A stretch of DNA of 64,000 nt from Flagellimonas meishanensis (GCF_019880545.1 NZ_JAINVW010000001.1:248001-312000), one strand, 5' to 3'. Shown: positions 41,685-50,179, numbered from the stretch's first letter. The notes: a model not told the origin generated them from the sequence alone. Made by a program: numbers and translations.

Positions 41685-42608
41685 TTAGTAGTTGTGCACC
41701 CAGGCAAAATTGGCTTTAATTATTTCCTCCTTAGTGGCATTAACATGATCCAAAAGGGCAAGTGCGACCGGAGACAGTTTTTTGTTTTGGAGCCAGACCA
41801 GATTCCAGGTGGTAATCACAGGAAGGTCCTTTAAGGGCATTATTTTAAGATCCCCCTTCCTCAGTTCGTTGTTCACCCCGATCAAGGGCATAATGGAGCA
41901 ACCCAGCCCCGCTATCACCGCCTGTTTAACGGCCTCGTTGGAGGTAAGCTCAATTTTTTTTGTGACTGTAATATTCCTCTGGGCAAGATAGGTTTCCATG
42001 GCGGCCCGGGTAGCAGATCCCTTTTCCCGAAAAATCAATGGTGTATCTTTTGAAAAAGCGCTTTTGCTCAATTTGACCTTGCCAAAATATTTGGGATTGC
42101 CCACCAAATGAAGAATGTTCTTCATAAGGCTAACTTTGTTCAAATTCAAATGCTGTGGCAATACACTCACCAGTGCAAAATCCACCAGATTTTCTTCCAG
42201 GCTTTCCACTACCTGAGCTTTGTTGGTAACATCCATCATCAAATCCACCCCTGGATTGTCTCGCATAAAACTGGAAAGAAAGTAGGGCATAACATACTTT
42301 CCGGTGGAGACCACGGATATTTTCAACCGTCCAGCCAACTCACCTTGGTACGCCATCAGCTTGTAGTTGATACTGTCCACCTCCCGTAGAATCCGTCTTG
42401 CGGTATCCGCAATTTCCTCTCCAAAATCGGTGATGAAAAGTTGTCTTCCCACTACCTCGGTCAATGGGATCGGGAACTGATTTTGAAAATTTTTCAGCTG
42501 AATTGACACGGCGGGCTGGGTTAGGTGAAGCTCCTCCGAAGCCTTCGTAATGCTCTGTTTTTCAACTATTTTAAGAAAAATACGGAGTTGGTTTAATGTA
42601 TAATTCAT
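41685..42608 (-). CDS. LysR family regulator, CbbR/CmpR-like
   Basis: 307 residues. N-terminal winged helix MNYTLNQLRIFLKIVEKQSITKASEELHLTQPAVSIQLKNFQNQFPIPLTEVVGRQLFITDFGEEI (1-66), linker helix and a periplasmic-binding-protein-like effector domain (about 90-300). The DNA-binding part reads like CbbR/CmpR-type regulators of carbon fixation and bicarbonate uptake genes. It is divergent from the SbtA operon, starts next to an AT-rich inverted repeat, and lies between two units that carry the same upstream block. It probably senses a carbon-status metabolite. Confidence 0.88.
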   Translation of the reverse strand: MNYTLNQLRIFLKIVEKQSITKASEELHLTQPAVSIQLKNFQNQFPIPLTEVVGRQLFITDFGEEIADTARRILREVDSINYKLMAYQGELAGRLKISVVSTGKYVMPYFLSSFMRDNPGVDLMMDVTNKAQVVESLEENLVDFALVSVLPQHLNLNKVSLMKNILHLVGNPKYFGKVKLSKSAFSKDTPLIFREKGSATRAAMETYLAQRNITVTKKIELTSNEAVKQAVIAGLGCSIMPLIGVNNELRKGDLKIMPLKDLPVITTWNLVWLQNKKLSPVALALLDHVNATKEEIIKANFAWVHNY

Positions 42609-42610
42609 AA

Positions 42611-42653
42611 ATATTTATAATATAAAACATAATAAATATAAATAAAATTATAT
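42611..42653. promoter_or_regulatory. AT-rich operator-like element between LysR and the SbtA operon
   Basis: ATATTTAT and ATAAATAT (42611-42618 and 42632-42639) form a perfect inverted repeat next to the LysR start. The block 42629-42653 matches the one before icd at 23 of 25 bases. This is the expected place for an autoregulated LysR site serving both directions. Confidence 0.6.
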
Positions 42654-42689
42654 AAATAATTTACCAGAGATTTGCAGAAAATATCAATC

Positions 42690-42929
42690 ATGGCTGAAAA
42701 AGTAATACAAGATTCCAGGCTTTCGCTGGATAAGGAGAAAACAAAAAATCCAGAGCGCTACTATCCGCTATACTTTACCCTAATGGGTTTTATGTTCGGG
42801 TTTGTGCTACTGCTCTCCGCGCTTAATAATTATCTGTTCTTTGGATGGCTCTGTATCTCAATGGCCATAGTTTTCGGACTGATGTTCATACATCTAATGG
42901 GCAAAAATCAAGTTAAAAGATCATATTAA
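42690..42929 (+). CDS. Small membrane protein of the SbtA operon
   Basis: 79 residues from ATG 42690; a TTG 18 bases earlier is less likely. A charged N-terminal 25 residues (KNPERYYP) is followed by two membrane segments (about 29-48 and 51-70) and a basic end. I do not recognise a family. It is the first gene of the unit with the small paralogue and the SbtA-like transporter, 12 bases before the next gene, so it may assemble with the transporter. Confidence 0.7.
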   Translation: MAEKVIQDSRLSLDKEKTKNPERYYPLYFTLMGFMFGFVLLLSALNNYLFFGWLCISMAIVFGLMFIHLMGKNQVKRSY

Positions 42930-42941
42930 TAAATCAATATC

Positions 42942-43235
42942 ATGGAAACAATAATAGCAACAAAACAAAAAATCCAATTGGTGGATGGCAGCTTCACGCC
43001 TTCCGAGGCAAACGACGTGATCCAGGCCCTGCTCGATGAGAAGATCAACTTTCACAAACTCCAGCGCCTATCGTGGTGCGAGGGCAACAAAAATGCCAAC
43101 ACCAAATTTCCTGATGAAAGGATAAAGGAACTTGAAAGAGAAAAGAAAATTGCAAAGGATTTCATCAACAGCGTTAGAGAGGAAGGAAAAAGACTCCGAA
43201 TTGATGGAATTCTGAAAATAACCTTAGAAGACTAA
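42942..43235 (+). CDS. Small protein of unknown function, paralogue of the one at 41319
   Basis: 97 residues, soluble. Pattern: IQLVDGSFTPSEANDVIQALL, INFHKLQRLSW, then DERIKELEREKKIAKDF and GKRLRIDGILKITLED. It aligns along its full length with residues 29-118 of the protein coupled to icd. The central Trp-Cys-Glu-Gly-Asn is not shared. It lies 12 bases after the small membrane protein and three bases before the SbtA-like gene. It could be a soluble partner of the transporter, taking the place that SbtB has in cyanobacteria, but it is not a PII protein by sequence. Confidence 0.75.
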   Translation: METIIATKQKIQLVDGSFTPSEANDVIQALLDEKINFHKLQRLSWCEGNKNANTKFPDERIKELEREKKIAKDFINSVREEGKRLRIDGILKITLED

Positions 43236-43238
43236 TTA

Positions 43239-44201
43239 ATGGATCTTCACCTGTTGGTGGATAACCTTACCAACCCAGCTTTGCTGTTTTTCTTTCTGGG
43301 GATTTTTGCGGTACAGGTTAAGAGCGATCTGGAAATTCCACAGAACTCGTCAAAGTTCATCTCTCTTTACCTTCTTTTTGCCATTGGCTTCAAAGGGGGT
43401 TTGGAGCTGTCCCACAGCCAATTTAATATGGAGATTGTATGGTCTCTAGTATTTGGGGTGGTCTTGGCAATTTCCATTCCCATTTTTGCCTACTTTATTC
43501 TAAGGCGTAAGTTTAGTGTTGAGAATTCCGGGGCCATTGCAGCGGCCTACGGATCGGTAAGCGCGGTCACTTTTGTGACCGCGATTTCGTTTCTGGAAAT
43601 GGAAAAGATTGACTTTGGAGGACATATGGTCGCCGTAATGGCACTGATGGAAGCCCCTTCCATAATCGTTGGCGTACTGCTCATGAACCTCTTCAGAAAA
43701 GACAAGAAAGAAAAAGGAAAGCTCTCCAAAGTGCTGCACCACTCCATTACCAATGGCAGTGTGTTGCTCATATTGGGCAGTTTGGTAATTGGTTTTCTGG
43801 CCAGCGATCAACAAGCAGAGGGCATTAAACCCTTCACCACCGATATTTTTAAGGGCTTTTTGGCCGTTTTCCTGTTGGATATGGGCATTACGAGTGGCAA
43901 AAAACTTGCCGATTTCATTAAAAAGGGATGGTTTGCCATGGTTTTCTCCATTGGTCTTCCCATCATCAACGGATGTTTTGTGGCATGGTTCAGCCAGTTC
44001 ATTACCGACAGCATTGGCAATCGATTCCTGTTCGCCATCCTGGCCGCCAGCGCTTCCTATATTGCCGTACCGGCAGCCATGAGGATTGCCGCCCCAAAAG
44101 CCAATCCCAGTCTCTATTTGCCCATGGCGCTTGGGGTCACCTTCCCCTTTAACATCACATTGGGGATGCCCCTGTACCTGGTAATCATACAGTGGTTCTG
44201 A
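43239..44201 (+). CDS. sbtA: SbtA-like sodium-dependent bicarbonate transporter
   Basis: 320 residues, inner membrane, with about ten hydrophobic segments in two inverted halves. NLTNPALLFFFLGIFAVQVKSDLEIPQNSSKFISLYLLFAIGFKGGLEL at the start and AAYGSVSAVTFVTAISFLE plus LAASASYIAVPAAMRIAAPKANPSLYLPMALGVTFPFNITLGMPLY in the second half are characteristic of the SbtA (DUF897) family, which takes up bicarbonate with sodium. The cyanobacterial protein is about 370 residues; the shorter central loop accounts for the difference. In heterotrophic marine flavobacteria this can feed anaplerotic carboxylation. Confidence 0.88.
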   Translation: MDLHLLVDNLTNPALLFFFLGIFAVQVKSDLEIPQNSSKFISLYLLFAIGFKGGLELSHSQFNMEIVWSLVFGVVLAISIPIFAYFILRRKFSVENSGAIAAAYGSVSAVTFVTAISFLEMEKIDFGGHMVAVMALMEAPSIIVGVLLMNLFRKDKKEKGKLSKVLHHSITNGSVLLILGSLVIGFLASDQQAEGIKPFTTDIFKGFLAVFLLDMGITSGKKLADFIKKGWFAMVFSIGLPIINGCFVAWFSQFITDSIGNRFLFAILAASASYIAVPAAMRIAAPKANPSLYLPMALGVTFPFNITLGMPLYLVIIQWF

Positions 44202-44210
44202 TTTTACCTA

Positions 44211-44218
44211 TTTTTGAT
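44211..44218 (+). promoter_or_regulatory. -7 promoter element of tag
   Basis: TATTTTTG matches TAnnTTTG, ten bases after the sbtA stop and 14 bases before the tag ATG. Confidence 0.45.
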
Positions 44219-44232
44219 GAAAACAAGAACCT

Positions 44233-44796
44233 ATGGAAAAACATCGCTGCGGTTGGTGCGCTGGAGACTCCCTCTATGAAGCCTACCATGATCTGGAATG
44301 GGGTGTACCTGTAAAGGACGATTCCACACTTTTTGAGTTCCTGGTCCTGGAGACCTTTCAAGCCGGATTGAGTTGGATAACCATATTGAGAAAACGGGAA
44401 AACTTTAGGCGAGCCTTCGATGGTTTTGATTTTAAAAAGATTGCGGGCTATGGCGAAGACAAGATTGTTGATTTACTGGGAGATCCCGGTATTGTCAGAA
44501 ACAAATTGAAGGTTCGCGCCACGGTTTCCAATGCACGTGCCTTCATGGATGTCCAAAAAGAATTCGGAAGCTTCAGCGATTATATTTGGGGTTTTGTGGA
44601 TGGCAGGCCCATAAAGAATAACTGGAAAAATTATAAGCATGCCCCTGCAACGACTCCCCTGTCAGATGCCATAAGTAAAGACCTAAAAAAGCGGGGGTTC
44701 AAATTTGTTGGCAGCACAGTAATCTATGCCCACATGCAGGCCACTGGCATGGTAAACGACCACGAAACAAGATGTTTTAGGTATCATGAAGTCTAG
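44233..44796 (+). CDS. tag: DNA-3-methyladenine glycosylase I
   Basis: 187-residue base-excision repair enzyme that removes 3-methyladenine from DNA. The zinc site Cys-x-x-Cys-like start HRCGWCAGD (4-12) with later His ligands, HDLEWGVPVKDD, LETFQAGLSWITILRKRENFRRAFDGFDF, and the C-terminal GFKFVGSTVIYAHMQATGMVNDHETRCFR are all standard for Tag. It starts a row with two secreted proteins, and its stop overlaps the next start by 11 bases. Confidence 0.95.
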   Translation: MEKHRCGWCAGDSLYEAYHDLEWGVPVKDDSTLFEFLVLETFQAGLSWITILRKRENFRRAFDGFDFKKIAGYGEDKIVDLLGDPGIVRNKLKVRATVSNARAFMDVQKEFGSFSDYIWGFVDGRPIKNNWKNYKHAPATTPLSDAISKDLKKRGFKFVGSTVIYAHMQATGMVNDHETRCFRYHEV

Positions 44797-45364
44797 CCCT
44801 CTTTCTTTTCTATTATGCTGTATGCCTCTCGTTTTGTTCTCACAGAACAAATTCGAACAGGAAATAAGCATTGCAATGTCCGATTTTCCAGAAAAAGCCC
44901 TGGCTTTGGTCAACCCTTATTTTGAAAGTGCAAAAAGGATTCGATTCTATCGCGAAGTGGACAGTCTAAAAACCAGTTATGAAGTAAAGTTCAAAAAGGA
45001 TAGACTTTATTATAGCGTCGAGTTCAGCGATGACGGCACATTGGAGGATGTGGAGTTCATAATCAAAAAGAACGATGTGCCAGAAGAGAGCTGGGACCGT
45101 ATCACCCAGCAGCTTAATGATACGTTTGAAAAAGTAAAAATCAAGAAAATACAGCAACAGTACCCATTGCTGGAAGCTCCCCCAAAGCAACGGATCAAGG
45201 ACGCTTTTCAAAATCTTATTTTGCCAGATATCCATTATGAAATCATTTTTTCAGCAAAAAAGGATAGTCGATTCATGTCCTACGAAGGTCTGTTTCATGC
45301 CAACGGCAAATTATTGAAGCTCAGAAAATCACTAAATCCGGGTTATGACCATCTCCTCTACTAG
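44786..45364 (+). CDS. Secreted protein of unknown function
   Basis: 192 residues with a signal peptide (about 1-20, ending LVLFSQ). The mature part alternates helix and strand: SYEVKFKKDRLYYSVEFSDDGTLEDVEFIIKKNDVPEESWDRITQQLND and YEIIFSAKKDSRFMSYEGLFHANGKLLKLRKSL, a pattern similar to periplasmic PepSY-like domains, which is a weak resemblance. It starts inside tag and overlaps the next gene by 20 bases, so the three are translated from one message. Confidence 0.65.
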   Translation: MKSSPLSFLLCCMPLVLFSQNKFEQEISIAMSDFPEKALALVNPYFESAKRIRFYREVDSLKTSYEVKFKKDRLYYSVEFSDDGTLEDVEFIIKKNDVPEESWDRITQQLNDTFEKVKIKKIQQQYPLLEAPPKQRIKDAFQNLILPDIHYEIIFSAKKDSRFMSYEGLFHANGKLLKLRKSLNPGYDHLLY

Positions 45365-46037
45365 TTGGTCCACTTTGTTACTGTCCTGTTTATGGTCTAC
45401 CCTGTTTTTTGGACAACGGAACTTTACTTCGTATTGGCAGCCCCAAGTGGCGATCAACTATCCCGTGAGCCAGAACTACTCCCATAATTTTGCACTGATC
45501 CACCGGATGTTCTTGGTGGATGAGGGTGTGACCAAATTTCGGGGGAGACAACTCGATTTGGCCCACTTTTCCAACTTGGATTTAAGGGAAAATCAAAGCC
45601 TGGCACTGGGAATACAATATCGGTTTAGGGATGTGTTTGAGAACAATGAAAATGAGTTAAGGTTTACCCAACAATACAACGTTACCCACAAACCCTTGGT
45701 GGTACGCCTTGGACACCGGTTTAGGGCCGAACAACGGATTATTGGTCCATCCACGATCCACCGTTTTCGGTATCGGTTCGCAACGGATTTTCCGCTACAA
45801 GGAGAAAAGCTTGATTTGGGGGAACCCTTTTTGGCGTGCAGCCTTGAAAAACTGTTGAGTGCGGCCAAAAGTGAACAGCCAGAATATGATGTTCGCTTGA
45901 ACGCCCAAATTGGCTGGCGTCTGGATAAGGGACTGAATCTTCAAATGGGGATAGAGTATCGATTGGAAGACTATGGTGCACAAAATCCAGATAACGTGCT
46001 GTTCTTCCTGACCAGTGCCCAATGGTCCCTAAAATAA
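45345..46037 (+). CDS. DUF2490 family outer-membrane-type protein
   Basis: 230 residues with a signal peptide (about 1-23, ending LFFGQ). The mature protein starts NFTSYWQPQVAINYPVSQNYSHNFALIHR and consists of amphipathic beta strands with conserved RFRAEQRIIG, HRFRYRFATDFPLQG and GIEYRLEDYGAQN, which is the DUF2490 pattern and suggests a small outer membrane barrel. The role is unknown. It overlaps the preceding secreted-protein gene. Confidence 0.8.
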   Translation: MTISSTSWSTLLLSCLWSTLFFGQRNFTSYWQPQVAINYPVSQNYSHNFALIHRMFLVDEGVTKFRGRQLDLAHFSNLDLRENQSLALGIQYRFRDVFENNENELRFTQQYNVTHKPLVVRLGHRFRAEQRIIGPSTIHRFRYRFATDFPLQGEKLDLGEPFLACSLEKLLSAAKSEQPEYDVRLNAQIGWRLDKGLNLQMGIEYRLEDYGAQNPDNVLFFLTSAQWSLK

Positions 46038-46150
46038 AATATATTGTTGATTTTCAATGTGTTGAACAAAAAATCAAGCTTAATTTTTATAATCACATGG
46101 AAATTTCTCTATCTTTCTGGAATCAACACAAACTAACTTGATTTACTGAC

Positions 46151-47809
46151 ATGGGAGTACTTACACTTATTTCCTTCACGGGATTCACACTATTTGTGGC
46201 CGTTGTGGCCTGGTATGCCACTCGTAAAACCGATGAAAAATCAGCGGATGGATATTATTTGGGAGGGCGCTCCCTTGGCGCAGTGACAATTGCAGGCTCC
46301 CTGTTGTTGACCAATTTATCCGCTGAGCAGATTGTGGGCCTTAACGGACAGGCCTTTTCAGAAGGTCTCATGGTAATGGCCTGGGAAACATTGGCAGCAA
46401 TCGCCATGGTATTTACCGCGATTTTCCTGCTTCCCAAATACATGAAAAAGGGAATCACTACCATTCCAGAATTTATAGAAAATAGATTCGATAAGCAGAC
46501 CAAAGCGCTGCTTTCCATATTGTTCCTTTTTGCCTATGGTGTGGTACTTTTGCCAACCATATTGTATTCAGGTTCCCTGGCTTTCAGTACCATGTTCGAT
46601 TTGCCCGAAGTGTTGGGAATGACTCCTTGGACAGTGATTTGGATATGTGTTTGGTCCATTGGCCTTATCGGTATGGTCTATGCCATTTTCGGAGGATTGA
46701 AGGCGGTTGCGGTATCCGATTTGATCAATGCGATCGGCCTGCTCGTGGGCGGCCTTTTGATCCCGGTTTTCGGACTCATGCTTATTGGGGATGGAAGTTT
46801 TTCAAAAGGCCTCAACATCTTGTGGGAAACAAATCCAGATAAATTTGTCATGAAGGGTGCTGTGGATTCATCCATACCATTCGGCACCGTTTTTACTGGA
46901 ATGATGCTCGCACAGGTGTATTATTGGGGCACCAACCAGTCTATTTTGCAACGTGTTTTTGGCGCAAAAAGTTTAAAAGAAGGACAAAAGGGAATGCTCT
47001 TGGCCGGTTTTGTCAAATTCCTTATTCCCATTATCGTTGTGGTTCCAGGTATAATCTCTTGGCATGTTTTCAGTGGACAATTGGATAATCCCGATCAAGC
47101 ATATCCGGCCCTGGTGGCCAAAGTGCTACCAGCCAGTTTAACAGGGTTCTTTGCCGCGGTCCTTTTTGGTGCCGTCCTTAGTTCCTTCAACAGTTTGCTG
47201 AACAGCAGCGCCACGCTGTTTGGCTTCGACCTTTACAAATTCTTCTTCAAAAAAGATGCTTCCGACATGGAGACCGTAAAGGCAGGAAAACGTTTTGGAC
47301 TTGGCCTGGGTATTGTTTCCATGATCATAGCACCCTTTATTGCCAATGCCCCGGATGGGCTTTTCAGTTATATTCAGCAATCGTTGGGAAGTTTAAGTGT
47401 GCCCATTTTGGCCGTGGTGATGACAGGAATCTTGACCAAAAAAGTTCCTGCGCTTGGTGCCAAGGTGGTCATGATTGGTGGAGTGCTCCTGTACCTGATC
47501 AGCTTGCTCATTTTAGAGCCCAGCTTTAGGGAAAGTGCCGTTGAACTGGCCCAAGCCCAAGGTATAACCGATGCGGCCCAACTCAGCATCATTAAGGCAG
47601 AAGCTTACCCACACTATCTCCATGTGATGGGCATCTTGTTCGTTTTCAATATTTTGGTGATGCTGCTTTTCGGAAAGATAAAGCCCAAAAAAGAAATCAC
47701 CAAGGAGGAGAGTACGGATGTAATCGACATTACCCCGTGGAAATATGCCTTTGTCATTGGCGCTTTCATTTCAATTTTGGTAATTAGCACATATTTTGTC
47801 TTCTCTTAA
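46151..47809 (+). CDS. Solute:sodium symporter (SSS family)
   Basis: 552 residues, about 14 membrane helices. The SSS signature regions include YYLGGRSLGAVTIAGSLLLTNLSAEQIVGLNGQAFSEGLMVMAWE (about 36-80, sodium-site helix) and FAAVLFGAVLSSFNSLLNSSATLFGFDLYKFFF (about 337-369), as in vSGLT-type sugar symporters. A GH13 alpha-glucosidase gene follows after 17 bases, so a sugar released from short alpha-glucans, or a disaccharide, is the likely substrate. A near-consensus -7 (TATCTTTC) is in the leader. Confidence 0.9.
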   Translation: MGVLTLISFTGFTLFVAVVAWYATRKTDEKSADGYYLGGRSLGAVTIAGSLLLTNLSAEQIVGLNGQAFSEGLMVMAWETLAAIAMVFTAIFLLPKYMKKGITTIPEFIENRFDKQTKALLSILFLFAYGVVLLPTILYSGSLAFSTMFDLPEVLGMTPWTVIWICVWSIGLIGMVYAIFGGLKAVAVSDLINAIGLLVGGLLIPVFGLMLIGDGSFSKGLNILWETNPDKFVMKGAVDSSIPFGTVFTGMMLAQVYYWGTNQSILQRVFGAKSLKEGQKGMLLAGFVKFLIPIIVVVPGIISWHVFSGQLDNPDQAYPALVAKVLPASLTGFFAAVLFGAVLSSFNSLLNSSATLFGFDLYKFFFKKDASDMETVKAGKRFGLGLGIVSMIIAPFIANAPDGLFSYIQQSLGSLSVPILAVVMTGILTKKVPALGAKVVMIGGVLLYLISLLILEPSFRESAVELAQAQGITDAAQLSIIKAEAYPHYLHVMGILFVFNILVMLLFGKIKPKKEITKEESTDVIDITPWKYAFVIGAFISILVISTYFVFS

Positions 47810-47826
47810 TCAGCCGAAGCAGCTTG

Positions 47827-49485
47827 ATGAATAAAAAATGGTGGAAAGAGAGCGTGGTGTATCAGATATACCCACGTTCGTTCATGGATACAACAGGAAA
47901 TGGAGTGGGGGATATCCAAGGAATCCTCAAAAAACTGGATTATATAAAATCCCTCGGGGTTGATGTGATATGGCTTTGCCCTATCTATGAATCCCCAAAT
48001 GATGACAATGGCTATGACATTAGCCACTACAGAAAGATTTCTGAGGATTTTGGCGGTCAGGCCGCATTTGATGTCCTTTTGGAACAAATGCACCAAAAAG
48101 GACTCAAGCTAGTCATGGATCTTGTGGCGAACCATACCTCGGATGAGCATCATTGGTTTCAAGAGGCAAAAAAATCAAAGGACAGTCCCTTTAGGGACTA
48201 TTACATTTGGAGGGATGGGAGAAATGGTGGGCCGCCCAACAACTGGACCTCCTTTTTCAGTGGCAGTGCCTGGCAATATGATGACACCACCAAACAATAC
48301 TATCTCCATTATTTTACCAAAAAACAACCCGACCTGAACTGGGATAATCCCAAGGTGAGAAAGGAAATTTTTGATGTGGTGGAATACTGGTTCAAAAAGG
48401 GGGTGGATGGCTTCCGGATGGATGTGATCTCCTTGATCTCCAAACCGGATGGGCTGCCCGACACCACCTTTGAAAAATTTCAGGATACCATTGTCCATAA
48501 CTATGCCAACGGACCAAAAATTCATCAATACCTACGGGAGATGAACCAAGAAGTACTTTCCAAATATGATATAATGACCGTAGGGGAAGGTCCGGGAATC
48601 GATTTAAAAAATGGGCCATTGTATGTGGGCGAGGATCGAAAGGAGCTGGATATGGTGTTTCACTTTGACCATATGTTCATAGATTGCGGAATTGGTGGAA
48701 AGTATGATCCGCAGCCTTTCACACTTAATCAATTCAAAAAAGTTTTTACGCAATGGGATGAAGCACTGAAACATGGCGGCTGGGGTAGTATCTTTCTGGG
48801 AAATCATGACTTTTCGCGTATGGTCTCCAGGTTTGGTGATGATGGCGAGTATCATAGGGAGTCAGCAAAGTTGCTGGCAACACTTTTATTGACCATGAGG
48901 GGGACAGTGTATGTTTATCAAGGGGATGAAATTGGCATGACAAATGTGGCCTACCCGAATATTTCCGATTACAATGACGTGGAAACCCTAAACGCATGGA
49001 AAGAAGCTGAACAGAACGGTCAGAACATGAATGCATTTATGTCCATTGTACATTCACAGAGCCGGGACAATGCCCGGACTCCTGTGCAATGGAACGATAA
49101 AAAAAATGCCGGATTCAGTACAGGAACCCCTTGGTTAAGGGTGAACCCGAACTACACCCGCATCAATGTGGCCCAGCAAGAAGAGGACCCAAGTTCCATT
49201 TTGAACTTTTATCGGGAAATGATCGCTTTTAGAAAAGCCAATCCAACCCTGGTTTACGGTGACTACGAGTGCCTGGATGGCGAACATCCCCAACTCTATG
49301 TATATCGGCGCTGGGATGAAGAGGGAGACTTTCTCATTTTGCATAATTTTGGCGATGCCCCCCAAACCTTCGACACGGATTTGCCGGAAGAGGAATACGC
49401 GCTGATCAAATCCAACAGTGATACCTTTGCGTCGGAAAAATTCAGCTTGGGCGCATGGCAGAGCAAAATTCTAAAACGATCATGA
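47827..49485 (+). CDS. GH13 alpha-glucosidase, oligo-1,6-glucosidase-like
   Basis: 552 residues from ATG 47827, no signal peptide, so cytoplasmic. The (beta/alpha)8 barrel has all GH13 motifs: DLVANHTSDEHHWF, GFRMDVI with nucleophile D199, VGEGPGI with acid/base E254, and FLGNHDFSR with D328. A Val follows the nucleophile, the residue associated with alpha-1,6 preference in this subfamily, whereas Thr or Ala go with alpha-1,4. It acts on imported isomalto-oligosaccharides or similar sugars. It is cotranscribed with the sodium symporter upstream and ends one base before the convergent aat gene. Confidence 0.92.
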   Translation: MNKKWWKESVVYQIYPRSFMDTTGNGVGDIQGILKKLDYIKSLGVDVIWLCPIYESPNDDNGYDISHYRKISEDFGGQAAFDVLLEQMHQKGLKLVMDLVANHTSDEHHWFQEAKKSKDSPFRDYYIWRDGRNGGPPNNWTSFFSGSAWQYDDTTKQYYLHYFTKKQPDLNWDNPKVRKEIFDVVEYWFKKGVDGFRMDVISLISKPDGLPDTTFEKFQDTIVHNYANGPKIHQYLREMNQEVLSKYDIMTVGEGPGIDLKNGPLYVGEDRKELDMVFHFDHMFIDCGIGGKYDPQPFTLNQFKKVFTQWDEALKHGGWGSIFLGNHDFSRMVSRFGDDGEYHRESAKLLATLLLTMRGTVYVYQGDEIGMTNVAYPNISDYNDVETLNAWKEAEQNGQNMNAFMSIVHSQSRDNARTPVQWNDKKNAGFSTGTPWLRVNPNYTRINVAQQEEDPSSILNFYREMIAFRKANPTLVYGDYECLDGEHPQLYVYRRWDEEGDFLILHNFGDAPQTFDTDLPEEEYALIKSNSDTFASEKFSLGAWQSKILKRS

Positions 49486-49486
49486 C

Positions 49487-50155
49487 CTAGGTCTTCAAAA
49501 TTTCCAAAAACTTTTTTCTTGGAATATCCTCCGCACCAAGACTTTCCAAATGTGTGGTGTACACTTGGCAATCAATCAAACGATATCTTTTTTTACCAAG
49601 TTCCTGCGCCAATTTGATGAAAGCGAACTTGGATGCATTTGGAACAAGGCTGAACATACTTTCCCCGCAGAAAATGTGGCCCAGATCCACCCCGTAGAGC
49701 CCGCCTACGAGTTTCCGATTATCCCATACTTCATAAGATCTGGCGTATCCCTTTTTGAAAAGTTCGGAATAGGCCAATTTCATTTTTTCCGTGATCCAGG
49801 TTCCTTGCTGACCTTTGCGCTCTGCGAGGGAACAGGCCTCCACCACCGCTTCAAAACAGGTGTTCTGTGTCAGTTCAAACCGCTTATCGCGCATCACTTT
49901 GCACATGCTTTTTGATATTTTTATCTTTTCCGGGAAGAGCACCATCCGAGGATCTGGACTCCACCATAGAATCAAGGCATCTTCAGTGAACCAAGGAAAA
50001 ATGCCGCTTTTGTATGCGAGCAATAAGCGTTCCGTGGACAAATCCCCACCCACCGCCAAAAGACCGTCTTGATTGGCCTGGTCCGCAGGAGGAAATTCCA
50101 ATCGTTCTCCCAAAAAATGAAGTGGAAATTTATTTCCTGTATTTTCCAAGGGCAA
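49487..50155 (-). CDS. aat: Leucyl/phenylalanyl-tRNA--protein transferase
   Basis: 222 residues. Adds Leu or Phe from tRNA to proteins with N-terminal Arg or Lys, marking them for ClpAP degradation (N-end rule). Motifs: FPPADQANQDGLLAVGGDLSTERLLLAYKSGIFPWF, WWSPDPRMVL, GTWITEKMKLAY, YEVWDNRKLVGGLYGVDLGHIFCGESMFS, and LIDCQVYTTHLESLGA. The start appears to be a TTG at 50155 (read MPLENTG); no in-frame ATG fits. A consensus -7 ends only seven bases before it. A full-length family member. Confidence 0.93.
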   Translation of the reverse strand: MPLENTGNKFPLHFLGERLEFPPADQANQDGLLAVGGDLSTERLLLAYKSGIFPWFTEDALILWWSPDPRMVLFPEKIKISKSMCKVMRDKRFELTQNTCFEAVVEACSLAERKGQQGTWITEKMKLAYSELFKKGYARSYEVWDNRKLVGGLYGVDLGHIFCGESMFSLVPNASKFAFIKLAQELGKKRYRLIDCQVYTTHLESLGAEDIPRKKFLEILKT

Positions 50156-50162
50156 TTTTTGA

Positions 50163-50170
50163 CAAAAATA
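50163..50170 (-). promoter_or_regulatory. -7 promoter element of aat
   Basis: The minus strand reads TATTTTTG, an exact -7 match that ends seven bases before the TTG start; the leader would be almost absent. Confidence 0.45.
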
Positions 50171-50179
50171 CGAACAGTG

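Noticed and set aside
42942..43235. SbtB-like PII protein next to sbtA
   Set aside because: The expected PII T-loop and beta-alpha-beta pattern are absent, and it instead matches the small protein coupled to icd.
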